Assembly: GCA_037044905.1 (NCBI GenBank) | Contig: JBAOKB010000048.1 | Coordinates: 310,001 to 374,000, forward strand | Reading direction: 5' to 3' | Source of the DNA: Hortaea werneckii | Taxonomy: Eukaryota; Ascomycota; Dothideomycetes; Mycosphaerellales; Teratosphaeriaceae | Length of the DNA: 64,000 bases | In this document: piece after piece, positions 22,918-33,894 of the stretch | Layout: every line of letters starts with the position of its first letter | How positions within the stretch are numbered: position 1 is the stretch's first letter | Notes under the pieces: model-generated | Databases searched by the model: none | What the model saw: only the letters and a program-made list of their open reading frames with translations | Told to the model about the DNA's origin: nothing | Made by a program: the position numbers and the translations under genes

Positions 22918-22958
<41 letters not shown>

Positions 22959-23306
22959 CCCCCCAACTTCCTTTTTTTTTCTGTTGTTCTTGTTGCTGTG
23001 TGTTGTGTGGATTATGCTTGCGCCCTGGTGATCAAACCGCAATTAATGGTATCATGCAAAAAACAATAAAAGGAAAAAAAAAAAGGCATCACGCTTCCTT
23101 AAAGGCCACCTCCTTCTTCTCCCACCAGACAGACCCAAGCAACCAAAGAGAGCAGGGTTATCTGGTGCCACACAATCAAATCCACTCCATCTCCTCGTTG
23201 CTCAGGTTACTTCCAAGGATTCAAAGCCGACAGGGCAGGGCTGCTGAGGGATACCCAACGCGTACCCGTTGTTTCACGGTCGTAGAAACCCAAACCGGTA
23301 GCCACC
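22755..23306. other. intergenic with poly-C tract
   Basis: Convergent 3' flanks of the RFTS and HAM1-like genes. Contains the C38 run and further A/T runs (T9 at about 22972, A10 at about 23075). No gene seen. Confidence 0.5.
22919..22956 (+). repeat. C38 homopolymer
   Basis: Thirty-eight uninterrupted C residues, followed by AA, a shorter C run and T-rich sequence. On the other strand it is a G38 run. The true length is uncertain because such runs are read poorly. Confidence 0.9.
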
Positions 23307-26300
23307 TTATGCCTGGCCCTGGAAGACCGGGTTGTTGGAGCCAAGAGTGGTGTGCTGGCCACTCTGGCCGGTGGCATCAGTGGCAGGGCCATTGGACTGC
23401 CCGCTCATCAGACCACCGCCATAGTTCTCGTTCTTGCCACCGAAGGCGCCATCGACCTGGTTAGCGAAGCCGGACGTGTTACCGTTGGTGTAACCCCCGT
23501 TAGTGGTGGCACCGGTAGCGCCGCCTGCGCTGCTGCCATCACGAAGCTGCATCGGGGTCGCGTTGTGCGGCTTGCGCTTCGGGTCGGAAACAGGAGGTAG
23601 GTTGTTAGTCTCACCCGCACTGCCGAGGCTGAAGACAGGCGATTCCCACTTCTCGCCCTTCTGAGCAAGCTCACGGTACTCAGTGGCCTTGCTGGAGATG
23701 CCACCGGGCAGAGAGATGTTCTTGAAGATCGAGTCGTGCTGGGTGACAGCCATGTTGACCTGCTTGTCCGCAGTCTTCTCCTTGGCCTGCTCCTTCTTCT
23801 CCTTGCCCTTCTGCATCTCGCGCTGGAAGGCGTTGAAGTAGCGCTGGTACGTGTTCTGCACATGCTCAGGGTCGGGATTGTTCTTCGCCTCCTCCTTAGC
23901 ACGCTCGGCCTCGCGGTTGATCCTGTAGCAGAAAGCGTCAAGCTTCTGGACGTTCTCGCGAATCTGCTTCTCGGCAACCTTCTGGATCACAGGACGCATG
24001 ACCTTCATGAGCATTGGCTTGAACAGAGCGAAAAGCAGCTTGTGGTTGGACTGCTTCAGCTTGAGGCTCATGTTCTGAACATCAACAGTCACATTGTTGA
24101 TCTTGAAGAAGTGCTCTTTGTCACTCTTGTCAGCAGTCTCCATCGCGACCTTGAAGCTAAGGCCAGTTCCACCAAGGAAGACATCCATAAGACCCTTGTC
24201 AGTGATGCTAGGGAAGCCCTCCTTCCTCTTGATGTAGAAAGCTACGTCACGAAGGTCCATCTGGACACCGGAGACAGAGAGCATGACCTTGTTCTTGTTC
24301 TTGTTCTGAATGTTCTTGCGGCCCCAGCGCCAGTAGTTGTCACTGCCGAACTCAAACATGTTCGGTGCCAGGTTGTCACCCTCGATGACGAGATTCTCAA
24401 TGACAGCGTCAACCATCTTGTCGGAGTACTCGATACGAGGGATAGGCACATAGCGGATGTTCTCGAAGAAACCGGGCAGAATGACCTCGGTCAGGTCCTT
24501 GAGGAGGTGTGGCTTGAACTGAGGCTTGCCATCCTGGTCGTTTCCGAGGTCTTTGAAGAGCTTGTTCATAGACTCGGCAAAGGCCTTGTTCTGAGCATCC
24601 TCGTCGAATTGGCCAGCGAGGAACTTGACCTCATCGAAGACACGGTTGGTGTGGTTCCTGTAGCGCTCACGGAGCAGGAAGTTGCCCTGGTCATACAACT
24701 TGTGCCAGCGCTCGTTGGACGACTCCTCGAGGATATAGCCCTGCTCTTGCAAGCACTTGCGAATGTACTGGTTCATGTCCTTGAACCAGTCCTTGAGCTC
24801 CGGGTCGTTGTCGGCGTCGCGGTAGATTTGATTGACAGCCTCCTTGAGGTCATCGAATGAAGTGCTGTTGGCGAAGCGCTCAAGCAGAGTCTTCAGGTCT
24901 GTCAGCATTGGCCGACTTCTCTCTTTAAAGTCTATACGTACAATAAGGTCAGTTTCAGCAGACTTCAACGTATCCTGGTCGTGGGCACCTTTGACGGCTC
25001 CTTGGCCTTGGCCGGCGACGTTCTTCGTGTGGCCGGTGTATTCTTCAGCGAGACGCAACAGTGTGTCGATGGCCTTGGAATCTAATGCGGTGGTTAGCAA
25101 TGTCCGGGTCGGCTATAAAACAGAAGCACCTACAATCTTGGTGGCCTTGGATCTCAACGACCATCTTCTTCAGGCGGAAAACGAGCTGGTCACGACGCTC
25201 CTTGGGCATCTTGTTCTTGAAGTAATTGTTAGTGCGCTCACGGTACTGACGCATCTTCTCCTTTTGCTCCTCGCTCATGTTTTCGGAGAACTTGTTCTTG
25301 AGGCTCTTGCCGCCAGCCGTGGTAGCAGACTTGGCGTCCACGCCAGACTGAGTGCCCTCTTGCTGGTCCTTGGCGGCAAGGGCAGCTGCATCAGAGGGGT
25401 CGCGGGATCCCTCTGGGTGCCCAGCCTCTGCAGCGTCACCAGCTGCTTCTTTAGCCTCCTTCTTGCCAATGGGTGCACGGGACTTGGCCTGGTTCTTCAA
25501 GTTTTCCTTGGAGAGGTCAGGCTTCTCGTGCCAGGTGTTGTCCTCGGCCGGCACATCAATCTGCTTCATCTGGTCCTCACTCGGCCTCGCCTTGTCCGCG
25601 GTCTTTTGAGCCGAGTCGGCGGCGATGTCGCGGAGAAGGACAGTCATATCGCTCACTTCAAGAATGTCAGCGCTCCTCTTTCCCACATAATGTTACGAGG
25701 TCGGGACTCACAGAGCTTGCGGAACTGGCCATTGGTGATGAGCAGGTTGCCAAGGGTCTTCAGACCCTCAGCAGCTTCATTGCCTTGCTGCTTTGCGGTC
25801 TCCTTGTCAACCGGTGCGCCTGGCTTCTGCGCATTGCCAGCGCCGACGCCCTGGGTTTGCCAGATGAAGTCTTGCAGCAAGTTGCCCTGGTTCTTGGAAG
25901 GAGGAGGATCTTGGCCTTCTCAATGACATCGCGCAGATCACCAACAAGCTGCTGGCCTTCAGTCGAGAGCTTCTTCGGGGGGTTCTTCAGAGGATCCCAT
26001 TGCAGGGCCGAGTTCATCGCCACATCGATCTGCTTATTCTGTGGGTCTGTTAGCGTCAAAAATAGCGATAAGCTTGAGGCGCGTTCGGGGCGCGTTCACG
26101 CGTCCGCGCAATTGACTTACCGAGGGAACCTTGCCCTTTGCGAACGCTATACAAGCTACCGTTAGCAAAAGCTCGATGCTGTGCTATCGCCATTGCGCTG
26201 TCTTCGCGCCCAACAGCGTAAGGAACACAACATACCCTCGTAGATTCCGAAGAGCTGGAGCTTGGCATTGATGTCCTTCTCCTTCTGCTTGTTGTTGGTG

Positions 26301-26320
26301 GGAACGTTGACGGAAGCCAT
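23307..26320 (-). CDS. HAM1-like protein (HAM1_N and HAM1_C domains), one frameshift
   Basis: Fungal protein of about 911 residues, cellular role unclear. Exons are 26320-26236, 26146-26121 (26 bp), 26038-25712, 25655-25134 and 25081-23307. It begins MASVNVPTNNKQKEKDINAK. The middle (RLAEEYTGHTKNVAGQGQG, then ILPGFFENIRYVPIPRIEYS and SVSGVQMDLRDVAFYIKRKEG) has the alternating strands of a lipid-binding-type fold, and the next part (KINNVTVDVQNMSLKL) starts the C-terminal HAM1 domain. A charged coiled coil and a Gly/Asn-rich tail end the protein. The last exon, 591 codons, is intact. One A is missing (coding strand) at 25893-25897 in exon 3. A lipid-binding role is inferred from the fold, not shown. 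Confidence 0.82.
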
Positions 26321-27845
26321 GGCGGGCGAGTTTGTCAGTCCTTAGTCGTCGGGGGTGTCAAGAGCTCTCAAGTGTGTGTTTGTGACCCGTTTCCAGCCTC
26401 GGCAGCAGAAGCAATGCCGCTGGTTTATTACAATTGCGTATGGGGTATCTCAAAGTATTATTATTATGCAACAGAAAGTGAAGCGGCGATGAGGATGAGT
26501 CTGCCGGCTTCGGGTATCAAAGCTGAAAGGAGTATTGTAGGAGAATTGGTAGTGTGGGAAGAGAGGAGGCGGGAGGGTTTGCTGTTGAAGGGGCAGGTTG
26601 CTCCCAAAGAAGGTGACACCCGCCGAGCACAGGCCACCGTTGTCGAGGAAATAACGTCACGCTTATTAGACGGGGCGGTACACTGTCGCGGTTGGTAGTC
26701 TGCCCTGTGTGGCTTGAGATCACGATGTGCCAATCCCTGCTCCAACAGAACTTGGTCGAATCTGCCGCTCTGTTTCCTGCTGGACAAGCAGCCGCTCACG
26801 CGAATGAGCGTCACCGCACTCGTGCCGCCCGTTTTTTCATATGACGCTGCACGAAACACGGGGGGCCAAGCAGGCGACGCGTTGTTGGCGCACTCCCCAC
26901 GTCATTCTTCGCTGGCTATTGCGATCAGCGCTGCGGGTAGATCAGCCTAGTAGGCACATTTCCTGGTTCAGATCTACCTCCCCTCTCCTTCTCCGTCCAC
27001 GTTGGTTCCCAGTACTACATGTTGTGCGACGGCACGCACCGCGATTGAATAATGGACGGAGCTGTACTGCAAAAATGCGATCGAAAATCTCACCGCATTC
27101 TTTCCCACTTCCTGTGTCCGAAACGCGAAGCACTCGACGCTCCTAGCAACCACGCGGGTGGAAGCTCCGCATGGAGCATTGGCGATCGAAGACAGGGATG
27201 AGGTTCTGGTGCGAGCTGGCGCGCGCCACCAGTTGTGGCGCACAGCTGGCCGAGGAAGGACCCCTTGACGACGACCATGTTGATCCAATCCTGATTTCTC
27301 TCTTGCTCTTTGCTCATGATGATGCACACCTTTCGGAGTCCCGTAGCTCTACCAACCCTACGGTTTTCCAAAGGCGACAGCTGTCCGAATCTCTAACTGC
27401 CGCCACGTGAGTAGCGACGCAGGACGTCAAATTTGCATACAGACTGTGCCCACAGCTGTTAAAGACAGGAAGCTTTATTACGCCAAGCTTTGACCAGTAT
27501 TAAAGCCAGGAAGTAGGTTGGCTTCCATCTCGCTGGTTTTGGATTGTTTCGAACCGTTCTCGTGGGTATCTGTTACTTTGATAACGAGAGACATCGGCAC
27601 TTTCCTTTACAGTAGTCACAATTGATTTTGTAGTTCTGTACATTGATCAGAGAGCCCATGTATTCATCATTGTCCAACATCACAATGCTGATAATACAAT
27701 CTAAGCTAAAGCTATTGGCAAAGAGAAATGTAGGTGCTACTCCAACCTGATGTCTGGGTATCTTCTTCATTCCAAGAGCAGCACGAAGCAAGGCACCCGC
27801 CCAAATCCAATAACTTCGTCCCGTCCCCTTCTGCAGTCCGTAGCC
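26321..27845. other. intergenic, 1.5 kb
   Basis: 5' flank of the HAM1-like gene and 3' flank of DOT1. Open frames are short and without motifs. A box-B-like GGTTCGAAAC at about 27547-27556 (reverse strand) has no matching A box or tRNA fold around it. Confidence 0.45.
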
Positions 27846-29384
27846 TCATAACCCGTCCATCCCGTGGTCTTTCAAAAACCGATTCAATGGTCCGAGATCT
27901 TTGGTCGCGATGTACCAATGCGCGTTACCGTAATAGCTCCAGCTAACGCTATCTGAGAAATACTCGTACTGGTCTTGCACAAACTGGTTCACGACGCTGT
28001 CGACGTTCCTCGCGGCAATCTTATGGCCCAACGGACGGAACGGCTTCAGGCTGACCACTTTGGCGCCAGGCTTGAGATCGAGGAACATATCGCGGAGCTT
28101 GTCGTTGAGTGCAGGCGTGAAAGCCTGGTTGTTGACCAGTACGACGTCAGCGCGCTGGAGAATGTTTGGCACTTCCGGGTGTGAAGTCATATCGCCACGC
28201 AGGAGGTTGACTGGACCGACGTCGAGACCCCAGAGCTTCGTACGTGCTGCGAACTCTTTGGCTTGAAGCTCAGCAAGGTCACACGGATTGGGCATCATCT
28301 CGATGCCCCAGCTCTCGCAGCCTACTTCGAGGGCCGCTTGAAGCGTGACGTTGCCTACACCTGAACCGAGATCGATGAAGACTTGATCATGCTTCAGACC
28401 CGTCTTCTTGAAAATATCGCTGATGAAGCGCGGAAAGAGCTCGCCATAGACGTTATCGGATCCGTTCTTATAGGCATTCAGCTTCTCAGCCTTGGGAGAT
28501 ACAGTCCTGACAAAGATCTGGTCCAAGATCCGCTTTATCCAATCCAGCTGCAACTCAGTCGTCTGGGCCAATTCCTTCTTGACAGTTCCGTCCTGGATCA
28601 GAGGCTGCAACATGCTGTTGAACTCTTCCACGATAGATATCCATTCTTCAACACTCTGCTTCGTAAACGCCAAACGGAACCTTCTCCCAAATCCTGTCAG
28701 GTCATCCGTATACTTCTTGCCCATCTCTTCTGGCAGGTAGTACGTGCAGATGGTGTCAATAGTCGCCAAAATGTCTTCCATAGGCTTGTAGTCGTCCGAG
28801 TCATTCTTAGGCCATTTGAGCTCAAACCGCTCCCTTTTGCTCTTGCTTGGGTACTGCAGCTCGACAACGGAAAAATCATCCTGCTCCCAAGGATTCGTGA
28901 ACTTTTGTGCATAGGGTCCAGAAGTTGCGTCGGCGCCATGTATGAAATCGAACGGATCTCCGCTGTCCTCGAACGCTTGTTGCAGCACTAACCGCCTTCT
29001 ATGTCCCTCATCTGTTTCTACCGAAGACCGCGAGCTCTTCTGCCTCTTTCTCGAAGCCTCGGAGTCGCTTGCAGCCACATCACTACTGTCATTGTCGTCG
29101 TCCTCCTCATCGCTGAAGACTACTCTGTCTGGTGTTGCGCTCTTCCTTTTCACGCCTCGGTTGATCGCATGTTTGGCGACCGTTTTGGTTGGTTTCGCCT
29201 GTGCTGATTTGGCAGGTTTCTTCTGGTCAAGTTTCTTGTTCTGTGAAAGTTGGAAGCGGTTTCCCGGCGGAGCCCGCTGGACTGGTTGAGGTGAAGGCCG
29301 TGGTGCCGCAACTTGTACAGTCCGCTTGGTGATCGTGGGCTTCTTTTGAACCGAGCCGCCGTTTCGGTTCCCGTGAAAGTTCAT
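27846..29384 (-). CDS. DOT1: histone H3 lysine-79 methyltransferase
   Basis: Methylates Lys79 of nucleosomal histone H3 using S-adenosylmethionine; sets transcription and silencing states and supports the DNA-damage checkpoint. Single exon, 512 residues, no frame breaks. The first 150 residues are basic and disordered (KKPTITKRTVQ, then KRKSATPDRVVFSDEEDDD). The catalytic domain carries DNVYGELFPRFISDIF, the cofactor loop VFIDLGSGVGNVTLQAALE, GCESWGIEMM, the active-site VVLVNNQAFTPALND and WSYYGNAHWYIA. All segments expected of fungal Dot1 are present. It is divergent from the DUF1264 gene, 682 bp away. Confidence 0.95.
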   Translation of the reverse strand: MNFHGNRNGGSVQKKPTITKRTVQVAAPRPSPQPVQRAPPGNRFQLSQNKKLDQKKPAKSAQAKPTKTVAKHAINRGVKRKSATPDRVVFSDEEDDDNDSSDVAASDSEASRKRQKSSRSSVETDEGHRRRLVLQQAFEDSGDPFDFIHGADATSGPYAQKFTNPWEQDDFSVVELQYPSKSKRERFELKWPKNDSDDYKPMEDILATIDTICTYYLPEEMGKKYTDDLTGFGRRFRLAFTKQSVEEWISIVEEFNSMLQPLIQDGTVKKELAQTTELQLDWIKRILDQIFVRTVSPKAEKLNAYKNGSDNVYGELFPRFISDIFKKTGLKHDQVFIDLGSGVGNVTLQAALEVGCESWGIEMMPNPCDLAELQAKEFAARTKLWGLDVGPVNLLRGDMTSHPEVPNILQRADVVLVNNQAFTPALNDKLRDMFLDLKPGAKVVSLKPFRPLGHKIAARNVDSVVNQFVQDQYEYFSDSVSWSYYGNAHWYIATKDLGPLNRFLKDHGMDGL

Positions 29385-30066
29385 TGCGCATGCAGATGCC
29401 AGTGCACGCCTTGTCGGGTTATGTATGCAGTGATGGTCGGAATCGACCGCCGTTTACACCTCAAATCACAGTCCTGCCGCTTCCTCCAAATGCTTGGGCT
29501 AACCAATATGCTTTTGTTGTCAAAGATGGTGAGAGTAAAGCCAACTGAGATCTCACCACAGTGAAGCCGAGATGTTCGTGTCGGCTGAAAGCGCACGGGT
29601 ATGACCGTTTCCAGCCGTTTCACGTGCTTAAGCTTTGCTCCTGCATCGGCATCGGAATGTGAGTGTGAGGAACCGCAGGGCCGGAACCTCAGGCATTCGC
29701 TGCAAGCACTATTTCGCGCTGGGCACACCTTAGTGACCATCCGACGACATTTGAATATCTTCGTGACTCTTCAACACTTTCACTATGCACGGCCCTGCCT
29801 ACAGCATCGAAGCATCTTTAAATCGTGTCTCTGACTTGAGGACAGCTTCGCTCACCTTCTCCGTTCAACAACATGACGTATCGTGACGTAGATTAAGCAA
29901 CACATGTGCAGGTAGGCGAGAACGGCGACCAGTCTGACCTTACAACACGCAGCGTAACATTGCAGGTCGGCGAGCTGGTTGACATAAGAACGATATTTGG
30001 TAGCATCAGAACCTGGACAATTCCACCTCCGTTCCTTCTTTCTTTCTTCGCCACCAGAAGAACGCA
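29385..30066. promoter_or_regulatory. upstream region between DOT1 and OBAP genes
   Basis: 682 bp between divergent starts. The segment at 30020-30060 is CT-rich next to the OBAP ATG, a usual fungal leader. No gene seen. Confidence 0.45.
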
Positions 30067-30756
30067 ATGAGCAACATGGACGCCATGCCGGTGACCAACA
30101 ACACGGCCGGAGAGCCAGAATCGACGAAGAACAAAACCCTAGAGACCGGCGCAGGACTGGTACAGAACTTCGACCCACCCAAACGCTTATGCGCCCATCT
30201 CAACGCCTTTCACACTTACTACAACGAACCTGGCCGTCACGTCGAGGCGAACCATTACTGTGCACATCTGAACGAGGACGTCCGCCAATGCATCCTCTAC
30301 GACTCCGACAAGCCTAACGCGCGCCTGATAGGAATCGAGTACATGATCAAGCCGCATCTGTACGAGAAGCTCGACCCGGAGGAGCGCAAGCTATGGCACA
30401 GCCATGTCTTCGAAGTGAAGAGCGGTATGCTGATCATGCCTACGCCCACAGCCGTGCCGAATGCCGTGTGGGAGCAGGCAGAGAACAAGGAGATGGAGGA
30501 AGTGGTGGTGTTGTATGGGAAGGTCTATCATCTGTGGCAAACTGATAGAGGGGATCCGCTTCCGCTAGGCCCACCGCAATTGATGACGAGCTTTACGTCT
30601 GCGGATCAATTCGACTTCGCTGGCACTGTTGGCGAGCGCGATAAGCGTTTCGGAGTGGACAGCAAGGAGAAGGCAGAGAGTCGCGCGTACATCAAGGAGC
30701 CAGAGATCCATCCTGATGCTGACTGGGCTTGGAAGTCGAAGTCTGGATCAGCGTAG
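30067..30756 (+). CDS. oil-body-associated protein-like (OBAP, DUF1264)
   Basis: Single exon, 229 residues, uninterrupted. The family, named from plant seed oil bodies but widespread in fungi and bacteria, is recognised from the histidine-rich start of the domain (CAHLNAFHTYYNEPGRHVEA, then HYCAHLNEDVRQCILYDS), ARLIGIEYMIKPHLYEKLDP, and LWHSHVFEVKSGMLIMP. No signal peptide or membrane helix is evident. Fungal function is not established; association with lipid droplets would be inference from the plant name. A second in-frame Met five codons after the first (MDAM) is possible as start. Confidence 0.88.
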   Translation: MSNMDAMPVTNNTAGEPESTKNKTLETGAGLVQNFDPPKRLCAHLNAFHTYYNEPGRHVEANHYCAHLNEDVRQCILYDSDKPNARLIGIEYMIKPHLYEKLDPEERKLWHSHVFEVKSGMLIMPTPTAVPNAVWEQAENKEMEEVVVLYGKVYHLWQTDRGDPLPLGPPQLMTSFTSADQFDFAGTVGERDKRFGVDSKEKAESRAYIKEPEIHPDADWAWKSKSGSA

Positions 30757-31435
30757 GTCGATCACTGCTCGACAGACCTGTTGCTTTTGACGACCAACAA
30801 TGTTCTTCATATCTCATCGATTCAGTAGCAGGATGATGCAAGAATGATCTTCTCGGATAAGGCCCAACGGGTATCATCTCTTTTTTGTAGAATATCGTCT
30901 CCGCAACTTGAATTCCAGTCTGGAAGTATGAGAAGCTGTGTCCGACCCTGAAGATTACCGCGTTCAAGTCATTTTTGATAGGGTATTCGCAAGCAATGGC
31001 GGATAGACCGTCCTTTCGAATTCAAAAAGCCAACTCTCCTCTACCGGTCTGAATGCAATATCCAGTCACAAGCATTGATTGATCCCCTACATATTGTACA
31101 AAGAACCCATCTGTATGAACCTCGGCCGTCTCCCGTTAAAATCGTCTGAATACACAAAAAGAAAGCACAAATGATAGCCATGTGTTGCGGAATGAGAACA
31201 GACTGCCCGGGGAGTCCACATGCGTAGGGAGGTATGGTGTCCTAGGCATGCGCGGCCCTCTGCCGTGACCCTTAGAGCCCTGCCGTCTCATCAGCGCGAT
31301 GCACGACGTTGCGTTTCGAACAGCCGTGGCAGGGCCTCCGCCGCAGCTCCAACAGCTCAGAGGAAGCACGCCAAAGGCGAGTCACGGTCTTCGAATGAGG
31401 TCAAATCATGAGAAACATCGGTAAGGTCAAACCGA
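30757..31435. other. intergenic, convergent 3' flanks
   Basis: Lies between the OBAP stop and the phosducin stop. A 77-codon open frame on the minus strand has no motif and is probably chance. Confidence 0.45.
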
Positions 31436-32434
31436 TCAAAGTATCTGGTGCCTGTATGAATCATCAGCAACCGCAGACATCGAAAACATCAAGAGGTTCA
31501 AGCACAGCATACCTCTGCATCACAGCCTCGAGTGTCCGCTCGCTCAAATCCGCGTCGTCGGGCAGCTCATCGAAGACGGGGACCAAGCCCGCGAACTTAT
31601 CGCCACCGCGATATGCGATCACCGCCGGCACGCCCGCAGGCTCCATCTCGGCATCTTCGTAACCGAGTTTCACAAAGCGCGTGTTGAGGTGCCGCCGTGC
31701 GACAGCTCGTATACACTCCTCGATGGCATTACTGACGTCCGACTAGAACATGTGTTAGCACTCACAATTCCAATCATTCCTCTCTTTCCCCTCTCTTCTC
31801 GAGAGAGGGCTATAACCGGTTTGGGAATCCGTACATAGCTGTCATAAATGTAAACCACCACCACCGTGTCCACGGGCGACTTCTCAATCGCCTCCAGGTA
31901 TCCCTCGCCATCCACTGCGACCAGTTTGCCCCAGACCCGACGATCGCGTCCGCGATTATGCATCTGGCTATCGCGCCGGCCATTCTGGAGCTCCTGCAGC
32001 CGGCCTCGTCTCCACCGCTGCATGAAATCGTCGTCCAAGTCGTCATCCAGATCGTCTTCCCCCTCAGATTCTTCTAGCTTTTCCGCAATCGGCTTATCCT
32101 GTAAGTTCGCCCCGCGTTGCGCTTGTGAGGCCTGGGTACGTAGTGAGGCGCGGTGCTGGCGTTGCGAGTCGCGATAGTCTTGAGCGTCTGATATGACGCC
32201 CTTGGGTCCCGTGTTCGCACCGTAGCGAGTTCGAGGGATCGTGCTGCGGGCGGAGCTCATGCTAGGTCTGGGGTCCTCGTCGTCCGAGGCTGCGCGGGAA
32301 GCTGGGGGCGTTGCATCGTCGTCGGAGAGGTGGAGGAAGGACTGGGCATCGTCGCTGTCGTCGTCTTCGGGATGTCTCGTCCTCCTCTCCTTGTCCCTCA
32401 TCAACTCGTTGAACTCGTTCTGGGCGGCAGACAT
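31436..32434 (-). CDS. phosducin-like protein (PhLP1, PhnA/BDM-1 type)
   Basis: Co-chaperone that helps fold and assemble the G-protein beta-gamma dimer; in filamentous fungi the BDM-1/PhnA proteins are needed for G-beta function. Exons are 32434-31835, 31742-31513 and 31451-31436, giving 281 residues with no frame error. It begins with an acidic, DEDD-rich helix region, then TGPKGVISDAQDYRDSQRQ, the characteristic G-beta-contact segment. The C-terminal half is a thioredoxin-like fold (VWGKLVAVDGEGYLEAIEK, VVVYIYDSY, then HLNTRFVKLGYEDAEM and VPAVIAYRGGDKFAGLVP) and ends EAVMQRHQIL. The last exon encodes only five codons and the stop. The G-beta gene itself lies next door, in the same orientation. 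Confidence 0.9.
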
Positions 32435-33894
32435 GGCTGGTGAGCGAGCGACGGGTTGCGATTCGCCTGGGGAAAAAATATGAGGTGCGGTGGTGGAAGG
32501 GAAGTCTAGAGCCCTATCTGGTGAACCAAGTTTCAGGGCCTTAATGCGATCTGCCTATATTCACCACGTGCTGACCGAACAGTGCATTCTTTGGTTCGGT
32601 ACTGGGATGTACACTATAGGGATGCGCCGGCCTGCAAACCGCCTCAGTAGTAACAAGGAGCAGCACGAGCGATTCCTTGGACGATCCACGAACAAGCGAG
32701 CAGTCGGGCTTTAAGATTGGTGGTCCCAGCGATTTTTCTTCACCGATCCCTTCCCCCAACCCGTACTATCGACGACTCATCAGCACTACCGCCAGCAGCG
32801 CAGATGGCCATCGTTTACCTTTCGCTTTTGGCGCGTTTCAAGATACCTTGCTAAAGCGATGCATGACCCAGGGGCAAGTAGCTGGACCGCGACTAAGGGT
32901 TTCGGCGACAGTCGGTATTTTGGCGGGGTCAGAGTCAGCGTGGGCCCGTGTCGGGCGGCTCCTTTGCCGTGAACGGGTAGATCTTATAGCATGGACGTTC
33001 GAAACAGGGCATAGTTGTCAGTGCGCGGATGGTACAAGTGCACCGCTCATCGAACGTCAGATGCATGACATAGAACAGTCACACAAAAGTGTAGTGCCAT
33101 GTTGCATGCCGCACAAGCGGTCCGACCGTGGAGAAATGCGGGCGTAATGCATGCCTACCTTCCTACCCAGGTAGGTACTATAGGTAGCCAGGCTGTCAAG
33201 ATATATAGGCAGCTGCAGATAGCACCCTATTGACTGCCAAGCAGCATAGACTGGTTAAGAAAAGGCCCAAAGTTGAAGGTGAAAATGGAAATAGAAAGGA
33301 GGAAAGAGAACAAGTGTTTAGTGGTATCAATTACACCCTTAAGTGGCCCCCTCTCAAACTATTGCTCCGAGATACTCCTCCACTTGATATCAAAGCGCAG
33401 CTTTTGATCCGTTCGAGTATACGAGTCCACAGTGCAATAGCGAAAAAAGTAAAAATCCACTCCATGAAAATGCGGCCGCAAGGGTGGGGGTGGTGGTAAT
33501 AGTAGTAGTTGTAAAATAAGGCAAGCAAGCCGCCCACTGCGCCTTCTCCTAAAAAGCAAGCAGCTGCTGAACGCAACCCTGTAAATTAACTCTCCTTCCG
33601 CTGTGATATAGGAACCGAAGATACCTTATCACACATGCGGCGGAGGATTCATACTCCAAGGGTGCTGGGAATAGAGAAGAAGTTCTATACTTCTGTTTCT
33701 CTTCCGAGAATAGGAACCGTGATGAGGAAAGGGAGGGTTTCACATCTGGTGAAACGGTCGAAGGTATGTCCTTCTTGTTACATAACAGCCCTCGGAATGC
33801 CATTCGCGTGTGTGTCGGTGTCCGGAGCATCGTCTTCGTGACTGGGTGTTCTCGTCGTTGGGTTGAAGTCTCGCGCTTATCGCAGGAAGGCCGA
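32435..33894. other. intergenic between phosducin-like and G-beta genes
   Basis: 1.46 kb. An open frame at 32677-33147 (+) lacks recognisable motifs and is not called. The sequence about 33154-33190 has several CCTACC/GGTAGG repeats in both orientations. Confidence 0.45.

Noticed and set aside
23736..25926. Two long + strand open frames (374 and 364 codons) opposite the HAM1-like gene
   Set aside because: They are mirror frames of a well-supported gene; their Leu/Val-rich composition comes from complementing acidic and lysine codons.
27540..27600. Possible tRNA from a box-B-like GGTTCGAAAC
   Set aside because: No A box, no acceptor or anticodon stem pairing nearby.
32677..33147. A 156-codon + strand open frame between phosducin-like and G-beta genes
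   Set aside because: No domain or family pattern and irregular composition; probably chance.
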